DNA of 64,000 nt from Apteryx mantelli. Lineage: Eukaryota > Chordata > Aves > Apterygiformes > Apterygidae. The DNA lies in the NCBI RefSeq assembly GCF_036417845.1, contig NC_089982.1, positions 48,819,684-48,883,683 of the forward strand, written 5' to 3'. Each line of letters opens with the position of its first letter. Within the stretch, counting starts at the first letter, position 1. The position numbers were made by a program, and so were the translations under genes. Positions 11,050 to 25,700 of this stretch are shown here, piece by piece. The notes beneath the pieces were generated by a model. The model was not told the DNA's origin and did not search any database. It was given only the letters and a program-made list of their open reading frames with translations.

Positions 11050-14000
11050 ATACAAAAAGAAGATATTTGTTTATATTTTGGTTCTATGTTATCTTGTCTT
11101 TTTGGACATTCATGATGTGTAGGCCTTAAATATGAAGCTTTAAATGTAGATTAATTTGTTACCTGATAGCTTAAACAATCTACTTTTATAGCCACTAGAA
11201 GTAATATGACAAATTAATAATTCTAATCTTATGATACATTTGGAGAATGCCCATGTACAAATTAGGTGATTGCTGTCCTCTGGTTTAGTTTTTAAATAAC
11301 AAAACTTAACAAATTCAGGAAAATGTCTGTGGTTTCATTGTATTTTCAATCAGTAGACTGGCTGAGGTATGTAACTTTAATGCATGGCATTAAATACATG
11401 TGTGTAGGCACACAAAGTTTATACAAGTCAATAGAAATGAATACTATTAACGCACAGTACTTTATATCAATAAATAAATATATATAATGCCCACAGAGTA
11501 CCTATATAAAATAGTCGTTTTGTTTTTGTAGTCAGTTTTATAAGTAGTTGCTTCCATTATGTATTTAGAAATTTCAGATCTTTTCTGGAGACAGCTGATG
11601 TACACAAAGTACAGCAAAATCATTTACAAAGTATGTTTGCATTTATACTTTTTTTCATATAATATTTACAGTAATATTACACAATATTATAGGATTAAAA
11701 TTTACACAAAGCAAAGAGGAAAGGTGTGATATAAAACAGAATAAACAGCCTGAAATGCACAAATTGAGCTGAAAGGTTCTGTTGATGAAATGCTTGAGGG
11801 AATATTCATTTTCTCTGCATGCTTCTGTAAAATTCCATTTTTCACTGGCAGACGCACATAAACAAAATGGTACTTTTAGCCAGTATCTGTACCTCCTCTC
11901 CCTGGCTCTCTTGACTTTGGCAAGTAAAAAGATGCATCTGAGCCAGGGATTTTGTAACACTGGGGCAATTGGAACCTCAAGAATCAGATATAATTAATCA
12001 ATAAATATACCAAGTAACAAAACTGTTGTCATGCCAGTATTTTCATTGCTGTATATTTTCTCCCTGGCAAGTAGCCACTGTCATACTGAGTCCACTACTG
12101 TTGCATGGTAGGGAATAATAAAAGTATTTCTAGAGGTATTACTGTGACAAATGCCAATACTGGATAAGTAATGAGAGACTTGTATTAACCCTTTATGACC
12201 TTTTGTAATACAGCTTCAGTGTATATGAATTTATATTTTGTGATCTTTTGTCAGAGGATAAACATACTGTGGCATTTTGCAGAGAACAGAATCCAACCCA
12301 TTCAGCATAGAAGCCAACTTGTAATAGTATTTAAATTTTACAGCACCGTTAGCAATTTTAATAGTACCTGTTGGATTGAAACAGTTACACATGGCTTCCT
12401 ACAACAGGAATAGGCTTGTTTTAGTTCAGCCTACATAACATAGTACTCATGAAATTCAGGGAATATATATCCAAAATAGCTGTTTTAGAGAGGGCGTAGT
12501 TATGAGAATGACTGTCAGCCTTTATGTAATTCTGGGAGACATCCTGGTTCTGTACAGTTCCAGTGGAAAATTAGAGGAATTTAAGTAAAGATGGTGACTG
12601 AAAGAAGTGAGTATGTTTCTGACCTGCCATTACTTTCTGTTCCAAAATAGGGGAAAAAGAAGTGTCTGTGCTAGTTTTGCTCTCAAGTAGATGAGTTGTT
12701 TGCTGATTATGTGTTGCCCCAAAAGTGATGGGATGAGTCATATTTGATCTGTATCTCTCCCTGCCCTCCTCCCCCATTGTGCCTGAGAAGTGATGAAAAT
12801 GAGAACCCTTTTTTTTTTTGGTTGCATCTAAATACCATTTTTTAAAAATAGTAAAATATCAGAATGTTGTTGGTCTGCTTATATTCTGAGACAATTGGAT
12901 GTAGAATGATTTTAAACCAGAACCTCTAGACAGTGTAAATCTGTGCATCTCTTAGAGATTAGTATTTCTTGAAGGCGTAATAAGTTGAATTTTTTCTTAG
13001 ATAACTTATCGGGACTGAATCAAATAAGTGGTATTTTATAGTATACAATAAGTGTCTTTCCATATCATTTAAGATTTTTGTTTTAAAAAAAAGATACTAA
13101 AAGACTAATGATGTATTTTTTGTCACATGGTGACATGCCTGAGTATGCCAAATCTTTCTGATTATGTAAATTGTATTGACTGGCTTTTTGATCATCTGTA
13201 ATCTTTAAATGCCTTAGTTCTAAATGCCTTAGAAGAAAACACCAGCTGCAGGCACTGTTGTATCAGTCACAGAAGAACGTAGTTACAATTATTGACTGTT
13301 AGTGATCAAAATTTGTCAAGGCAATTTGTTTCCTTCACAACTCAGATTTGAAATATCTTTTAGGCCTGAAATTTATCGTTCTTATTACACATCCTAAAAT
13401 GCAGTATGGAGGGAAATTGAAAATTTATTCAGAATAACTGGCCAAACCAATATCTAAGGCCATTGTTAAGTGACCCAACCAATAAAAAAATCAATTATGG
13501 GAGTTTCTGGAAGCAACTGGGCTTCTTGATTATTTAAATTTCAAAAATAATTTGAAAATCAGTACCCCATGCTTAAAGCAATAGAATTGTTTAGCGAAGC
13601 ACCTTCTGCACTGTATCTGAGAGCTCATTTCTGTTGAATGGGGAATTTTAAATTCTCTAAAAATCTTCATGTTTTCACAGATTTCCTAAAATGTGACATT
13701 TGTGGTAAGGTTTTATAATGGCTAAAGAGAATGAAAAAGACAGGACTGAAATGGTGACCTCGAAACGAGGTAGGGGGAGCACATACTGAGGTAGGGAAAT
13801 AAACACAAATGCTTTGGGGATAAACATTACATGCTTAACATTACTGCAGTTACCTGGATTTTAGGTTACTTTTGTAATATTATTAACTGTGTCAAACTGC
13901 AGACTCCAAAACCACTTAATGTGCCACCATTCTCTCTATTTCTCTATAATAAAATTTATAGGAGAAGAGAGAAACACTTAAGTCAGGCTTACCCTTACCC

Positions 14001-17000
14001 TTATTAACACATTAGCGTGGTAACAGCTAATAACAGCTACCTAAGTTAACAATATTTCATAGAGCTCACAGATATGGAAATCCAATAGCAGAAGCATACT
14101 TCTTGCTGTTGTTTCCAAACGAAAAACAGAATTGAGGTTAACCAGTGAGATCTTGTAGTCTTCCAAGACATCAATTTTTAGCAAAACTGACACTTCAGGA
14201 GAAAAGGAAATACAAAATTTAAGTGGATGACCACTCAACTCTAATTTTGCTTTCTGAGACTCATTGCACACAAACACAAATCTCGTATTTGTCTTTAGCC
14301 TGTAAAGAGTAAAAGCAACATACAAATGATGTACAGTCAAATTACAGGCTGCTAAATTATATAACTATTATGTTGCATTTACAGCCTTTCACTTTTACAC
14401 ACTTAGTATCATCCAGAATGATTCATTTATTTTTCACTTGACTGCTGACAATCCTTATGGCAAGCTGTGTTTCACTAATGACATATACAATGAAAGGAGC
14501 TGAGAATATTTTGGCATTCTTGAAGCACAGTTGCATCTTTTTCCTGTGATCAGACTCACAGGAATCAGGCTGAGGGAATGCAACCTAACTTAAGCAGTCC
14601 AGCCTGTTCAGATTTCCTCCTAATATAAACTTTATGAAGTTGCTCCAACAAATCTTCCATTGTTTGCTTTAAAACAGAAAACATATAGTGCTTGTAAATA
14701 ATTTCCATTGTGCCTGTCAAACTCAGAAATATGAGCTTGAAATTTACTAGCTCTTCATATTTCTGGTTTTCATAGATCTGAAGCCAGATCGAAATTTTAT
14801 TGAACTTTTACCTAAACTTTTATTGAACTTGGCATTGTTGCAAGGGCATAATATACTACTGAGAAATTGTAAGCCTGTGGGTTTTTTTGTTTTGTTTTGG
14901 TTTTTTTTTTTGAGTACCACCATATGGATTTGTGTCTGCTGTCGTGTACCTATGTTGAATATGTTTGGTACTTATAAATACTATAAACCAAACAGAAACA
15001 AGAAAAGTCAATGTAAACTAATAAAATAAAGGTATTTAGGAAACTTTGATCATCTAGGACCTCCAATAAAACTTATAAATGTCAGTGGAAAGACTGCCGT
15101 TTTTACCAGGAGTCTTTTATGTAGCTTTTATTATAAATTTGGATTAAAGAGTTTCCAAAATTTTAATATTTGATGAATAGTTGCTGTGGGTTTATGTATC
15201 ATAATCCAATTTCCAGAGTATTGTGCTAAAATTCTGTACATAACCAGAGTATTCTCTTCTTGGCGTTTTTAAACATTTTGAGAGCTTGTATTTGCAATAA
15301 TTTCATTATTTTTCCCAGTATTTTTATAGGTTGCTGGCTCATCTTTAGTGGAATACACTGTGACATACTTTCAACCTAAATATTTTTTCAAACAAATGTA
15401 CACAGTTGAAATTGACAGCAAATGGAGCAGCGTTTTGTATTTTTTCTGATGCTTTTGATTCCTTCAATATAAGTTTTCTGTTGCATTTAATTCACAGTGA
15501 TTGATTGATTTTAGTATAGAAAGACATTAAAGTTTATTCACTATAGACTGGCCATAATTTTGGTATAATTAACATTAAGTGGCGTTCCCTGAATTTTATA
15601 AGAGCTAAACCGTAACACTGACAACAATAATTTCTGTTGTCATTATTGCTTCTTGTCTAAAATAATATATAGTTATCCAATGTATATGATACATAAATAC
15701 CCATACATTGCAATATATTAATTGAAACTCAATACAGCAATATACTTTCTGCTATGTATCATTTTGAAAAAAAATTAACTTGTTATGCATATCATCTTGC
15801 TGTTAATAAAATATAGCTGTTTATATATTTCAGTTGAGTTGTAGTTGTAGAATACGTACTAAAGAATGAGGCAGGGAAATAATTAGTGGGAAAAGTAGTA
15901 TTTTGGACAGAATATGTAAAACTCTGTAATGATTTTTGGGCCTAGGGGAGTGATCAGGAGTCCAGTACATCAGTGTAAAAAGAAAAACTGTTAGGGCATA
16001 GAAAGCAATTAGGAACTTGGATACAAATGTTGCAGCCTGGGGAAGATCATTTGTCTTTCATGGTGGATTAAAAGAGCTTCAGCCATTCATATGCTTCTAT
16101 GTTGTGTCTGTGAATGTAGAAACTGATTGCATATCACAAACAATGTACTGTGCACTGAAAATAAATACTCAGTGTACACAGGGATGATAATACATAGTAT
16201 AAAATAAAATGTGAGATTTCTTGTAATTGTTTGAGTGCCTTATTTTCTCCTCTGTCAACATTGGAAGAGTACACTCTCCTTTGTTGCATTTATTCTGCAA
16301 GTAAAATAAGTCTTCCTTTTACAGTACTGTCAATTTGGAATATATCACTAAACATGAAAGAAAAAATTAAATGTGTATTGTCAGCTAATTTGATCTTGTG
16401 ACTTATTGTGAAATGCTTTATAAAGTTCAGTGAGTGAATTGTTAGCATTTGTGTGTGCCAACTGGCATGTTTTGTGGAGTTTATTCAACTTAAAATAATT
16501 AAATATGTAATTAAAAAAATAAAATCTACATAAAAATGCGTCTTCTACAATTGAAAAGAAAACACAGATTTTATTGAAGAAGCAGCATTAAGTTGCTTTA
16601 AATTATATACTTTAAATTGTATTCCTAAATCTCCTGTGTTGTTCCAAGTGACTGTCTGATCAAATAGAACAGATTTCAGGAAGGTATTTCCTGACTCATT
16701 GGACAATGAGTCTAAATACCACAGTTGAGAAGAGCTTAAGTAAGGGTTTTGCTGTATCTTCTCACGATCAAAAGTTTTTAAAAAAATTGTATTAATAAAA
16801 AGATTTTAAACTGATCTGTGATGCACAATTCTTAGTCTGTTTCCTGAAACTTTGGTCGGTGGTATTTCAGTTTGACACAACAAAATCAATCAGTTTTGAA
16901 ATCATGACCATGCTTAAAATAAAGACAGAACTTTGCCTTTATATTTCATCATACAGTTGGGGTTTAGGCAGAATTTTTCAGTGACTTACATTTTGATCAG

Positions 17001-17760
17001 TTTAGCAATGCTTCTGAAGTGTAGAATTAAATGCATATCCTAAACCATATCCAAAATGAATACACTGGCTTAAGATGTAAATTATTCCTTAATTTATTAC
17101 AGCATTTTTATTAAGCAGCTGTAGACTTGAGTATAAACATGGCTAGAGTGATTTACTAGCAATACATCTATTTTGAAAAAAAATTTTTTTTTAAGATGAA
17201 TTGTCTAGTTATTATAACAACCTAAAGAAACTACAGACTGATACAGAAAATGTGAGATTATAGATCACTTTATATTTTGTTGTGTCATTTTGTTTTAACT
17301 TCTGCCATTAGAACGTGCGAATATACAATAAATTGAGAAGAGTGCACTTGGTATCTGGTGACTGTCTCTTCAGATGATTTAGGAATAATGGGAGTCTTTA
17401 AGACTCCTAGCTAATCCAAGAGGCTGGACCTTTTTCTACAATACTTCTCAGTATTTTGTGATCTAAAGTAGAGAAAATATTCAAAAATAGGAAACTTCAG
17501 AAATGCTGCAGTACTCAGGTAATAAAAACACTTGAAAAACCCAACTTTCCTGCTGAAGAGCATAGTTAAAAATGTACTGATGTATCACAGTGCAACTTGC
17601 TATGGTGCTACCTAAGCCTGGATTCATCTCAGCCAGCTTTAGCCACCTAAAGCTCACATGTCTAATTTCAGTTCTTCAATGGGAAAACACAGGCACTTCT
17701 AAAGACTGTTTTCTCTCCCCTTGAGAAATGCATGAAGGAATTCCAAAGCTACTTGCTGCT
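11050..17760. other. AT-rich non-coding stretch, no gene recognised
   Basis: Long AT-rich sequence with T/G-rich runs (for example 14880-14913) and a small ACCTCG/CGAGGT hairpin near 13758. Overlapping short open frames occur near 11.65-12.0 kb without protein character. One minus-strand exon candidate at 14100-14299 is listed separately. Confidence 0.6.
14100..14299 (-). other. Weak candidate minus-strand exon
   Basis: On the minus strand a strong acceptor (TTGCTTTTACTCTTTACAG) opens a 200-base segment that stays open in one frame to a modest donor (CAAGAA, then GTATGC). The frame enters with one split base and leaves with one. The peptide, with stretches such as RFVFVCNESQKAKLELSG and VSVLLKIDVLEDYKISLVNL, reads like beta-sheet-rich globular protein. 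I cannot assign it to a family. The frame stays open past the donor to a TAG near 14041. Without a recognisable partner exon this may be chance. Confidence 0.18.
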
Positions 17761-17780
17761 TGATGACATTGGAGCAATTG

Positions 17781-17870
17781 TCAGGGCCCTGAGTGCACGC
17801 CCAGGCTCCGTACCCTCCCACCCGGACTCCCTCGGGCCTGGTGGCCTGTGCTCAGGCCAGCTCAAGTTCA
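17781..17870. other. Isolated GC-rich blip
   Basis: About 90 bases rich in C and G, including CACCCGGACTCCCTCGGG and several CCAGG/GGCCTG words, sit inside strongly AT-rich DNA. It has few CpGs, no open frame of note, and no clear repeat structure. It may be a relic of an inserted element or of an exon. Confidence 0.5.
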
Positions 17871-20800
17871 CCAATATTTTTCAGGTTCTTAAAGGAATGA
17901 ATAAATTGTAATGTGCTTCTTGGAACTTAAGCGCTGCTATAGAACTTCCTTATGTAGCCATGGCAAGCTAGCAACCCCAGCTCCATAATTTCTTTTTTCT
18001 GTCAATGCAAACATTCTTTCTTTTATTCTGCAGGATAGGGGATGGATGTCTAGCATGATCCTTCTTGTTTTATGAAGGTCTGTGTAGCAAGGTGGTTTTC
18101 TTTGTCTCTAAGGTGTATTTATTGAAGGGAGGAGGAGGCGGCCTGTTCCTGTTAAGTAGCTGAATGTAGCTGAAAAAACATTCACATAAAACACACTCTG
18201 CCTTTTTGTTCTCAAATTACAGTATCTAGAAAATATTGCTTGTTCTTGTTATGTCAGGGCCTCTGCCAAAGTTGCTACAGAGGAACGAGCCTTTGAAATG
18301 CTCTATGAATTCTGATACTGCTTTTAATAAATGACAAATAGCTATCAGTAATGCATTAGTGTGTTATAGGACTTTCAAGTCACTGCATCCAGAGTATGAT
18401 GAATCGCAGTATGAAGGGAGGATAGATATGATGAAAAACGAGTCTGTTTCTACCATGTTAATTTCAAGTGAAAATAGTGTTTTAGAAACACCTATCTAAA
18501 TTTTCAGGATGTAATACTGAAAGGGAGTCTTAAGTCAATGAATCTAGTATTCCACTACAATGAGCAACTGTTTCCTCTTATACATATCATATATATCTCT
18601 TATATATATCATAAATTGATCAGATTCTACCTTAAAAATATTTATTTATTTTTATTTATAAAATTATTTATAGCTTTAATACTGAAACCTTTCCATTATG
18701 TATGCATGTTTAAAGTATCTTTTTAATTATAGATTCACTTGTGTACTACAAACTGTTGTGGTCACAGTATGGCAATGAGAGTGCTAGGAATTTTTTTCAG
18801 TTGCAATAGCAATCAGTAAAGGGAGAAACTACAGAAGAGTATGCTTTCCTGATCATGCTGAAAACCTTTTGCCTCTCAAGTTCATAGTAAACTCCATAGA
18901 AGTAGGATTGGGATATATTCTTCTTAATTCTGAGTCAAGTCATTAACTGATCAAGAGAGTTATGAGTGATTCTGATTCACTAGCAAAGATAGCACTCTCA
19001 CTAGATTGTCATTTGCACAAATTGGAACAAGCTCTCATCTGGAAAAAATACTTTATTTTGGATGCTGTTATGAAAAGAAATAGCTCGTAGAACACACGTA
19101 TCACGTATGAACCTTTACAAGAAACTGATTTTCTATTGTCAGAAGCCTGGTTAAATACTTAAGAATAAAATAGTAGTTAAGTTTAATGGTAAACAGATGA
19201 CTAACATTGCATCATCTATTGATACTGCACACACCAGTATAAAAATATATTCATATTGATTTCACTATGTCATGTCAGTGATCAGGTCATAAAAAATAAT
19301 TGTTCTATACACCATAACTAATAAAAATTACAAATTCATAGTGGAATGTATTTTCTACATCCTTGAGTGTAACTGATTGTCTTCCTATATCCCTGATTAT
19401 CTAATAGTGGGAAACCATTTACTGAATTTAACGAAGTAATTTATTTAAAGCAGGCAAATTGCATTTTTATGGGAATCCTATCTCAATAGTATTGTGGAAG
19501 TATCAGTGCTACCACTAAGATTCTGTCCATGAAACAAAATATTATATGCTGAGCATATAAAATTGACTTTATCGTGTAGTTTAACTTGGACAAACTTTTT
19601 ATTTAGGGACCAATTCTTTCTGAGCACAAAAAGTCAATCTAATGAATTGTTTTCTGGGTGACATTAGAAGTAGTTTTGTAGTTCTTAGTTTAAAAAATAT
19701 TGGGTATACAAAAAGCAATGACAAGATAAATAAGTCTGGTATAGAAATGACTGAACTTTAGAATATCAAAACTAATGATAACATGAAAACATGTTCCTCA
19801 AAGGGAAAAAAAAAGAAAAAAAAGAGAAATTAATTAAGAATATGAGACCATTGTAAGGAATATGAATTGTATTAGATTTACTATGGGTTATACTACTCTA
19901 TATACACTGATTTTTCAACTCCTTGTTTCTAAAATTTTGGAAAAAAACCTCCTAATAGTTAGATTACAAAAAGATTCTTGAGCTGTTTCTTTACTCTGAA
20001 AAAATATAAAAATTCCACAGAATGGGGTATTTTCTTTTGCCCCAAAACATATATTACACTTCCATCAGAATGTTTGGACAGCTGGTGTGCAAAATGTTCT
20101 TTCCTAGTTAACCTGCCAACAGTGGCACATTCTGTAGAAACTACTTGATGATGATGTCAAAGCAAAAGCACTTTGATGTAAAGAGCATCCAATTTATGAT
20201 CTACTCTTTCATTTTACAAAATCTCTTGCCAAGTCCAAAGAAAATGCCTCTTTGGATAAGATTTGCTAATAGTAGAAATACAAAATCCTGTAGTATCTTG
20301 TCTTCCCTGTTAATGCAGATCAAACCTCTTCCCAGCATATCTTAGCTCAATATTGGTCTAACCAAAAGTATATGGGCTATTGTAGGGCTAAAAGAGGAGC
20401 TGAGGGCAGGGATTCTTATTTTAGGTTCAAACATAGAGGCCAAGAAAACAATTTCAGAATAGATAAAGCACATCTATATAGCCAGTTCTGTTGTTACAAA
20501 CATCAATTAGACATTTAAGATTTTTACCAGAGACTGAAATAGTTTTCTTTATTTCAGGTGCATGGATTTACTGTAACTGTATAGAATTAACTAATATTGA
20601 ATGCAAATAAACTGTCAAATATAGGTATCTTTTGTAATTTGTTCTATATTCAGCAAGATAGGAAAAATGGGTACTTATAACCTGACATCTCATTAAGCTT
20701 GCATAGATTAATACTTAGATTTCTAATTTTCATAATTTAATTGTGGAGAAGTAATTATGCTGGAAGAAAAATAAATACACCAAAAATGTGGAATAAGAAG

Positions 20801-22506
20801 CCATTAAAATATTTTTGAAAAGCTGCACCAAATTTTACTACTGTTATAATTTTAAAGGTTGTGACTGCCATAGAAAGCTAAGCTCTGTTACACAAAATTG
20901 GAATTTGTGCCATGTGTGGGTCTTTTTTTCAGCATAGAAATAAAATTCAGAGGTATCATTCAGCACTTTAGAATCAAAGGAAAAATACATGTATCAGGCA
21001 ATTATATCTCTGTAGCCACTTATGCTTGTGACTAAGAATTTCCTATGCTTTCAGATTTTGAAATGAAAGATTTGTAATAGACCTGCTAAATTTTTTCTTT
21101 AAAAACACTTTGTCGGTATGTCAACATGTATAATCGTGTTTTATATTTAATATAAGTGAAGTTCTCTAATACAATACAGGTGTGAATGTGTGTACTTTCC
21201 CTGAACTACTGATTTCTTAAAAATATAAAGAAAATTACTGGCTTATTTGTCTGGCCTGTTAGTTGCACATTGCTCTGGGGGAAGCCATTAGCATATATCC
21301 ATGTTTCTTATCTATATGTTCTTAGGTCATATGTATAGCTTATGAGTCCTAAATAAGAAATTATTGAGTATAGATGAAAAAGTAAGATACAAGACACAGG
21401 TGTCTCTTATCACATCTTCAAATATCTCCGAAATAAACAATATGAGCTCATAAGTGACTGATTTTTGGAAATACAATAAAATAAAAATATAATTGCAATG
21501 AAAGACTAATTTGGCTTTAAATGAAGGAAATAGTTTCACTCTTAAATTTTCATCATGGTGTGACTAAACCATTTTCTCTACATGGATTAACTATACAGAT
21601 TTTAATTCTCATACCGTACATTGACAAGCAGATTTTGACTTATCTTTTCATAGGAAGGAGTAGGTTTTTGAGGCTCTGTTTTCTAAAGCTTCTCCTAACA
21701 GTCTGTTTTATTTTCACTCGGAAGTAAAAGTAGTATGTTGAAATAGTGGTTTTTTTGGATCAATATTTTGAGGATTTTTCTCCTGCAGCAACTAATTTGA
21801 ACAGGGCGCTATCATGAAGAAGTGGAGAACTCAGGGCACCAGACTGTTCAAGAAAATAGTTTATAGTAATGCTATTTTTTTTAGCATAAAAAGTGCTTAA
21901 AGGTCCTTAAAGTAATTTTTAAAATCTATTTTATATTTCCTTTAGTATTCATCTTTGCACTCATAATAACTGAAAAAGTAAATTATTTCACTTTGTGGGA
22001 TTTTGTATAATTTTATGTTCTTCATTCAGCTTCTTGGAATCTTTATTTCAGTCTGCTTTCTTTTTAATTAAAACAAGTATACAGGAAAATATTTTTAAAA
22101 AGTGCTTCTGCAATCTCTATTTACAATGGTTAAAGTAAGATTCAACTGTAATCATTTCTTCTCTATAGCTCTTGCAGATCAACTTTCCTTATGTTCACAT
22201 AGGTATTGTTAACAGCATTGTCACAGAGGAGTGCAACTATAGTTAGTAGTCACGGTCAGAAATTTGTGTTATGCCCTGCTGTATGCCCAGAGCTATCAGT
22301 AGATAGCTCTGTAGATCACACCGAGTTATAAATTAATAAGGAATTAAAATTTGGAATGAGTGACAAAGAAGGGTGTTCTGTTTTTCACATGAAAATATTC
22401 TGTGTGGTCTCACTATTTCTCTCAATTATGTTTGTTCACTTCATAATCTCTTGTTTCATGTAAAGCATTTAACTCATGGTTGAAATAAAATCCAATCCTT
22501 CATTGG

Positions 22507-22521
22507 AAAAAAAAAAAAAAA
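22507..22521. repeat. Poly-A tract
   Basis: A run of about 15 A. No retroposed sequence is recognisable upstream of it, so it is treated as a simple homopolymer. Confidence 0.85.
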
Positions 22522-22696
22522 GACTATTTCAAATCATAGAGCAACTAGAGCAAAACCAGTTTGCAGAAAAATGCTGCCAGTATTTTGGTAAGCACAAAAA
22601 TTTCTTCACAAGTACAATGAACCTTTGTTCTTGAAGAAATTATATCCTTTTAGGTAGGAGATTGAAAGATACGTATGAGACACTCATTTGTTTTAG

Positions 22697-22723
22697 TGAT
22701 GTGTAATGTAATGATGTGTAATG
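22697..22723. repeat. Two-copy 15-bp tandem duplication
   Basis: TGATGTGTAATG occurs twice, at 22697-22708 and 22712-22723, with a 15-base period. It is typical replication-slippage product. Confidence 0.85.
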
Positions 22724-25700
22724 TGATTTGACAGAGAAACCTGCATAGTAAGAGTATTTGGGATGGGGGAAACATTAATATTTTGCCTTTAGAAGACTAG
22801 ACTGAGTGTTCAGATAGCAGAGGGAAATTGTAATTTGACAACAGGAAACGTCAGTGAGCTTGAATACTTTGTGAGAAGCATTAGATGTAATAGTCTAAGG
22901 AAGTACTCTGGAATACCTGAAATGTCATGTTTTCTGGGACATTAATTTCATGGTTTTATTAGCAGATGAAGGTAGGGAATGAGCATTTAATTGGGGGAGG
23001 GGTTTTTTGGACTTAAAGACCTCATTCTTTTCAAATATAAGTATCAGTTTTCAAAATGTGTGTGTATACCTATATGTACAAAATGTGTATGTATTTTGAA
23101 AATCAGTTGTTACAATTCCCAAATCACAGGAAAGGTATCAGAGATGCTTGAGAGAATGAATGCAGAGAGCAGATAATGTTAGTCTCAGAGACTACTCCCT
23201 CTCTCCCCAACTCTTTCTGAATGATTAAGTGCCAGATCCTAAAGTATTCTTACATGGCTGAACAGTGACAGAGGAAAAAACATTTCTTCTCACATTCGGA
23301 AAACATCACTGTGGTGAGAGGAAAGTACAACGTATTTATTCAAGATACCACATTAGTAGAAACAAAGCTAGTTCAGGTCCACAAGCAGAAGAGTCCATTT
23401 AGTAGATGCTGTATACATCCTAGAATCACGTAGATTTGTGCCTACCTTTCTATTAATGTAGATTAATAGGACAGTTAGACATTAATATTTTTTTTCAAAA
23501 CAATCATTTAATCAATCTGTAAATTACAGATTAAGTCTTTTTTCTCATCAAGATATTCTGTAGGATCAAAGAGCGAGAGAAGAAAGAACTGCTTCTTGTG
23601 TTTCTTTATAACCTGACTGGAACAATGACCTGCTTATGTTTGGTGTAACATGACAATTATACCAACTGCCCATTATTTGGATATCTTTTGGTGGGTATCT
23701 TTGCTATGAAGTATAAGGTTGCCTCAAATTTAGTTTTGATGTCAAAACCAGTTATCAGAATTTCATGGTTGTCTCTAAACTTTAAAGACTGGATATTTTT
23801 GTTATCCACATTAATGTGAAATCCTTCTGTTGAATATTCCTTCCCTCAAACTACCTGTAGCAGTATTAAACTACCTACAGTTTAGTAACACAGAAGTATA
23901 TAGGGCAGTCTTATATCTACCTAACAGGGACAGAATAAACTTCAGTCTATTCACATCTGCCTGTATAGACAAACTTCTTGTTTTTCCTCTCTAACACTGG
24001 AATATTTGAGTGGAGGTGACAAGTAGTATTGTGTACTAGATTCCTGAAAGGCCCATATCAGTGATCCATGGTGTGACACCATAACATTTTCTGTATAATC
24101 TTCCATCTCATTCTGTATGCATTCTAGTATTCTGTTTGCTTTCTTAATCATATTTGCACACAGAACAATTAATAGAACAATCTATAATAATTCTCAGCTT
24201 TTTAGTCAGTTAATTTAGGTGCCTTCAAATGAGTAGTTTAAACTTTTCCTCCACTAATTTTCAATAGACTTTGCATCAGTGTCTGATTTTAACACAAAAT
24301 AGACCGATTTAACGCTGAACTGACATTGTCAGTTTGGGGGAAATGCCAGTATCAGCACATTGACTTCTCCTCTGCTTCTGCTGTGAAGCTGTATGTCATA
24401 CTACAAGCATTTTAAATAATTTGGAAGAAAAATAGTATCCCAGAAAAGAAGGGTAAGGTGAAGAAATTTTTATTTTATTTTTTTTAATATTTTGTTGAGT
24501 GCTGGCAAATATAGGCTTATCTTTCATATCCTGTGATAAAATCCATTTAGAATTTTAGCTTTCATTTTATACTAAATAACATCCCTATTTAAGTAATGAT
24601 GTTCTTTCTTTAAAAAAAATTAACCCATCTTGAGATCACTGTTGGTAAAATAATATGATACTAAATGTCCATTGTTACTTTTCATGTAGATTACCTGCCT
24701 AAAATAAATATAGCTACTTCATCACTTAGGAATAATCACAAGTATCTAACTTCTGTGAACCAATATATGAGATGCTTGAATATGTTAATCCAACCACACT
24801 TGAGAGCCATGTTAGTAAATTCAGATTGTTACATTTAGGTCCATTAGACTATTTCTTCTTCCTTTGGGAACAAAGGCTGGGTTATTTGGTATTAAGACCT
24901 ATTCTTTTTTTTCCCCAAAGTATTCAGAGTGAGCTGGCCTTCAGAAAGGGACTGCTCTGAAAATAGTCTCTGCTGAAGTACTTCCATAATCAGTGTACTT
25001 ATAGATTTTCTATATACAAGCCAGTTAATTCTCCAATGTAGAACTTGGAAACACCCCCTTTTAGTGAAAACAGACGAAGAAGAATAAAATATGTGTAGAA
25101 CTCTCCGTTATTTAAGAAAGCGTCACCTGCAAATGAATTTGGGCTGTTTCTATTTTACATCTCCAAAGCTCTTATCATGTGATTTCTGTTTGCTTTCCAG
25201 TGTTTACCTAAGAACACTCTTCCTAGGGTGAATGTAAACTAAAATCAAGATACTAACAAAAAAAGTGTGAGCTTCTGAGTGAACAAATGATAACATTTTA
25301 GGGAAGAATGTGATGCCTTGAATAAAGATAGACTTTCTCATTGTCTAAGCACTAATTGCAAAAATATATTTATTTTTAGTTGTACAGTGATCATGCTGAC
25401 TCAGACTTTTAATATAGCAATACATAGCTCAAGTTACATATGTTCTGCATAATCCTGATTAGACAAGTATATTTGAAAGGCAAAAATTCCCTGTTAAGGA
25501 AGATTCTACCTTCTGTCACTGAGACAACTAATTTTGTAGCTATTATAAAAACTTCATAGGGATAGATTATAAAAAGAACAAAGATTCTTGTGGTGACAGA
25601 GCATTGCACTAATATATCACACCTGAAACTAATGATTAACTCCATACTTTATTGAATAATTTCAATGAATTTTAGCATAGCTTCAAGACATAACACATAG

